64,000 nt of DNA from Bilifractor porci (GTDB lineage: Bacteria > Bacillota > Clostridia > Lachnospirales > Lachnospiraceae): the NCBI RefSeq assembly GCF_009696005.1, contig NZ_VUMV01000003.1:186001-250000 (forward strand). The letters are read 5' to 3'. A program made the translations under genes and the position numbers. Below the pieces are notes generated by a model, which had not been told where the DNA came from, made no database searches, and worked only from the letters and a program-made list of their open reading frames with translations. Every line of letters starts with the position of its first letter. Position 1 is the first letter of the stretch. This document shows positions 61,920 through 64,000 of the stretch, in pieces.

Positions 61920-62237
61920 ATGATCACCGCTAAGGCGCCGATATATGACGTGAAGCCGATGCTTCCATTCGTGGGAGACGGAGTTGTGCCGGGACTTGTT
62001 CCGAAGTTCATGAAAGATGCGGGCAATGATATTCTTCTTGGCGTAGGAGCCGGTATTCACGCACATCCGATGGGACCGCGTGCCGGTGCAAAGGCGTTCC
62101 GTGAGGCAATTGATGCGTGTATGAATGATGTGCCGCTTCGGGAGGCTGCCGAGAAAGGATCCGAAGAACTTAAGGTGGCGGTTGCCAAATGGGGAATTTA
62201 CGGAGAGGATCACAGCAAGAATTTGTATGCTCTGTAA
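61920..62237 (+). pseudogene. C-terminal fragment of a RuBisCO-like protein
   Basis: About 105 residues. They match the end of the RuBisCO large-chain superfamily, type IV RuBisCO-like proteins in particular: LPFVGDGVVPGLVPKFMKDAGNDILLGVGAGIHAHPMGPRAGAKAFREAIDA corresponds to the phosphate-binding GGGxxxHP-G loop and the following helix. A complete protein would have about 370-430 residues, and the preceding bases hold no matching coding sequence. The first ATG has no ribosome site. Best read as a 5'-truncated relic. A terminator hairpin at 62264-62296 follows. Confidence 0.7.
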
Positions 62238-62263
62238 TTAGTAGAAGCATTTATAATTCAATG

Positions 62264-62296
62264 AGGCTGGCGCGTTAGATGCGTTAGCCTTTTTTT
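62264..62296 (+). terminator. terminator after the RuBisCO-like fragment
   Basis: AGGCTGGCGC pairs with GCGTTAGCCT (62264-62273 with 62281-62290, two G-U pairs), followed by seven T. It shows that the relic once ended a transcription unit. Confidence 0.8.
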
Positions 62297-62357
62297 GAGT
62301 AGTGTGACAGGCGGTGCACGATTCTAAGCAGTCTCTCTTTCAGAATCATGGTGTGTT

Positions 62358-63737
62358 TTACGCCACAACCTCAAAGCAGAGTGTGTTGTCGTTGTAATTA
62401 TAGTAGAAACAGTCTCCGTACTGAAAACCGATTTCGTTGATCATCTGATTTAAAATCTCGCAGTTGTTACTGAGCAGATAGCCCATTGCATCCTGATAAG
62501 CGGCGAAATTGCTGAAGCGGATTGAGAGATTGCTGGTTCCGGCTGCGTACTGGACGGCAAATGCGTTTCGGATCGCTTCATAATTATAAGAATCAAAGTA
62601 GCTGCCAGTTCTCTTATTATAGTTGAAGACATCGGGATTGTTGTAATACGTGCTGTAGTCAAACTGCTTGTAATGAGAATCTATAAGATTTAATTCCTCA
62701 TAGGTGAGACCAAAATAATCGTACTGGATACAGGCAGCCCCGTCAGGCTCAATGACATCCGGATCATCCCAGGTCACGTCGATATAGGTGTCGTTTCCGG
62801 GAAAACTGTCCAGGTAATTCCAGCAATGGCTCTCGTCGTCACTAACAACAACCGATGCAGCTTCTCCTGCCTGCTCCATCAGATAGGAAAAGACTTCTGC
62901 ATATCCCACGCAGACGGCGTCTCCGGTTACCATGGCATACAGAGAGCGGATATAAGGAAGACTGATACTCTGGTCATAGGTAAGTCTTACGACCAGATCG
63001 TCATGGATAATTTTGGCTTTTGTCCAGCAATCTGCGCCGGCCGGAATCTTGGCCAGAACTTCATTCCTTACCGCTGCAATTTCATTCTGCTTTGAAGTAA
63101 TCTGCGCCGGATCTGTTGTGTGATACGTAAAATGAACTACGATCACAGGGATGTATCCGCCAATGGAATGCTCTCCTGTATAATCCGAATAAGTGTTCTG
63201 GTCAATCCAGAAACAGTCACGAGTAATAGCGAAATATACTGTGTTGTAGGAGAGGGTACCGGCATCAATCAGAACCAGATCGCTCGGGCAGCTCATAGAG
63301 ATAGAATCAAAGTAGTTTTTGGCTTCCTGCAGGCCGTTGCTCAGATCGATAACCGGGGTATTCTCGCTATAAGAAAGACTGGAGAGCACATATTCTTCCA
63401 CTGTCTCCTGGGTCGGGTCATACTGGTCATTCAGGATAGAGGCTGATTCTTCTGTCTCAGAAGAAACCGTGTCATACTCATTGCTATAGAAATTAGCATC
63501 ATCCGCTTCATCCGCAGATTCCTGCTGACTTTCCTCTGTGGTCTGCGCGGATTCGTCATAGTCTGAATCGTTCAGAGCGTTTATCTCCCTGCGAAAATCG
63601 GATGCAGGACTGTTGGAATCTTCCCACTCGGTTTTGACTGTGCGGGTACTTTCCTTTTCGGAGACAGAATCGTATGCCGTTAAGGGCAGGAATACGGCAG
63701 CTGTAAGAATCAAGGCTGTGATCGTTGTCTTTTTCAT
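62358..63737 (-). CDS. secreted transglutaminase-like domain protein
   Basis: A 459-residue exported protein. It has an N-terminal signal peptide (MKKTTITALILTAAVFLPLTA) and a Ser/Glu/Asp/Thr-rich linker (about 25-115, acidic, low complexity). A transglutaminase-like domain follows (about 225-330) with the Cys in GDAVCVGYAEVFSYLMEQAG, His in SDDESHCWNYL and Asp in YIDVTWDDPDV, the cysteine protease-like triad. A Tyr/Asn-rich C-terminal part follows (SYFDSYNYEAIRNAFAVQY). Such Clostridial proteins may act on cell-wall or surface peptides. AGGAGGAG precedes the ATG at 63737; the frame opens 6 codons earlier at a TTG. Confidence 0.88.
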   Translation of the reverse strand: MKKTTITALILTAAVFLPLTAYDSVSEKESTRTVKTEWEDSNSPASDFRREINALNDSDYDESAQTTEESQQESADEADDANFYSNEYDTVSSETEESASILNDQYDPTQETVEEYVLSSLSYSENTPVIDLSNGLQEAKNYFDSISMSCPSDLVLIDAGTLSYNTVYFAITRDCFWIDQNTYSDYTGEHSIGGYIPVIVVHFTYHTTDPAQITSKQNEIAAVRNEVLAKIPAGADCWTKAKIIHDDLVVRLTYDQSISLPYIRSLYAMVTGDAVCVGYAEVFSYLMEQAGEAASVVVSDDESHCWNYLDSFPGNDTYIDVTWDDPDVIEPDGAACIQYDYFGLTYEELNLIDSHYKQFDYSTYYNNPDVFNYNKRTGSYFDSYNYEAIRNAFAVQYAAGTSNLSIRFSNFAAYQDAMGYLLSNNCEILNQMINEIGFQYGDCFYYNYNDNTLCFEVVA

Positions 63738-64000
63738 CTTATTTCTCCTCCTCAAGTGATTTCTGCTTCAGAAATCAACGGTGTGTCATTTGGTATGCTC
63801 TTATCATAGAAGCTGGTTTTGCCATTTTTTTCAGAATGGACTCCTTTGCCATGCCTCAGTTGCCATCTGGCTGGCGGCTGTTTCGGTCAGAATCCGTTTT
63901 CTTGAATTTAAGGTCAGATTCGGTCTTTTGCAGGACAACCAGGTCACAGGCCCGGAACGTTGATCATGAAACATTTTCGGCAAAACCAGATGCTATAGTT
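63738..64000. other. right-end intergenic region
   Basis: No gene, repeat or terminator that I can support. It includes the promoter region of the transglutaminase-like gene, but no clear -35/-10 pair was found. Confidence 0.4.

Overview
The window looks like chromosomal DNA of a low-to-moderate GC anaerobic Firmicute, most likely a gut Clostridia/Lachnospiraceae member. The reasons are strong AGGAGG-type ribosome sites before nearly every gene, AddAB rather than RecBCD, a CsoR copper switch, an A/V-type rotary ATPase, a polyferredoxin, Na+-translocating decarboxylase subunits, ATP-dependent PEP carboxykinase and L-fucose isomerase/mutarotase. No rRNA, tRNA, CRISPR array, insertion sequence or phage gene was seen. 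The genus is inferred from gene content only.

Layout: 1-3466 (minus) is a probable operon of a zinc-ribbon membrane protein, a DUF5685 protein, a J-domain protein with a Cys-rich tail, an unknown protein and ftsH, which is cut by the left edge. 3739-6722 holds a small membrane protein and convergent fucU and fucI, each with the same LacI-type palindrome at its promoter. 7138-10462 has a membrane protein, a YgjP-type metallopeptidase, a polyferredoxin, an unknown protein, a 4 x 38-bp tandem repeat and an acyl-CoA thioesterase. 10503-17313 contains pckA, a csoR-copA copper operon (copA carries a fused C-terminal chaperone domain), a MATE exporter and a decarboxylase beta/gamma pair behind a riboswitch-like leader with a terminator. 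18759-25509 has a DUF2252 protein, a giant MacB/FtsX-type ABC protein and a nitrilase-family enzyme.

25693-31140 is a complete branched-chain amino acid ABC operon (livK-H-M-G-F) ending in a CBS-ACT sensor protein. 31362-34698 holds a threonine aldolase-like enzyme, an acidic-tailed envelope protein, a TIGR04076 protein and a DODA-type dioxygenase. A deletion scar of an iron-siderophore uptake operon follows. 34993-43764 is a nine-gene A/V-type ATPase operon. 44101-48414 carries trmB, trxA, a long inverted repeat, a 3-hydroxyacyl-CoA dehydrogenase, a 767-bp AT-rich gap with DnaA-box-like sites, and an aminotransferase. 48415-59926 holds addAB, a small membrane protein, and a methyltransferase-hslO-nadE operon. 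60.3-62.2 kb looks like decayed accessory DNA: an ORF remnant, a UroD-family methyltransferase gene and the C-terminal scrap of a RuBisCO-like protein. A secreted transglutaminase-like protein follows.

Functionally the window is mostly housekeeping and energy metabolism: PEP/oxaloacetate interconversion (pckA), ion-gradient coupling (decarboxylase beta/gamma, V-ATPase), fucose use and branched-chain amino acid uptake, with a copper defence module. The most interesting signals are regulatory: the structured leader of the Na+ pump genes, a 41-nt motif present twice with a compensatory base-pair change, the internal ribosome site inside copA, and the shared fuc operators.
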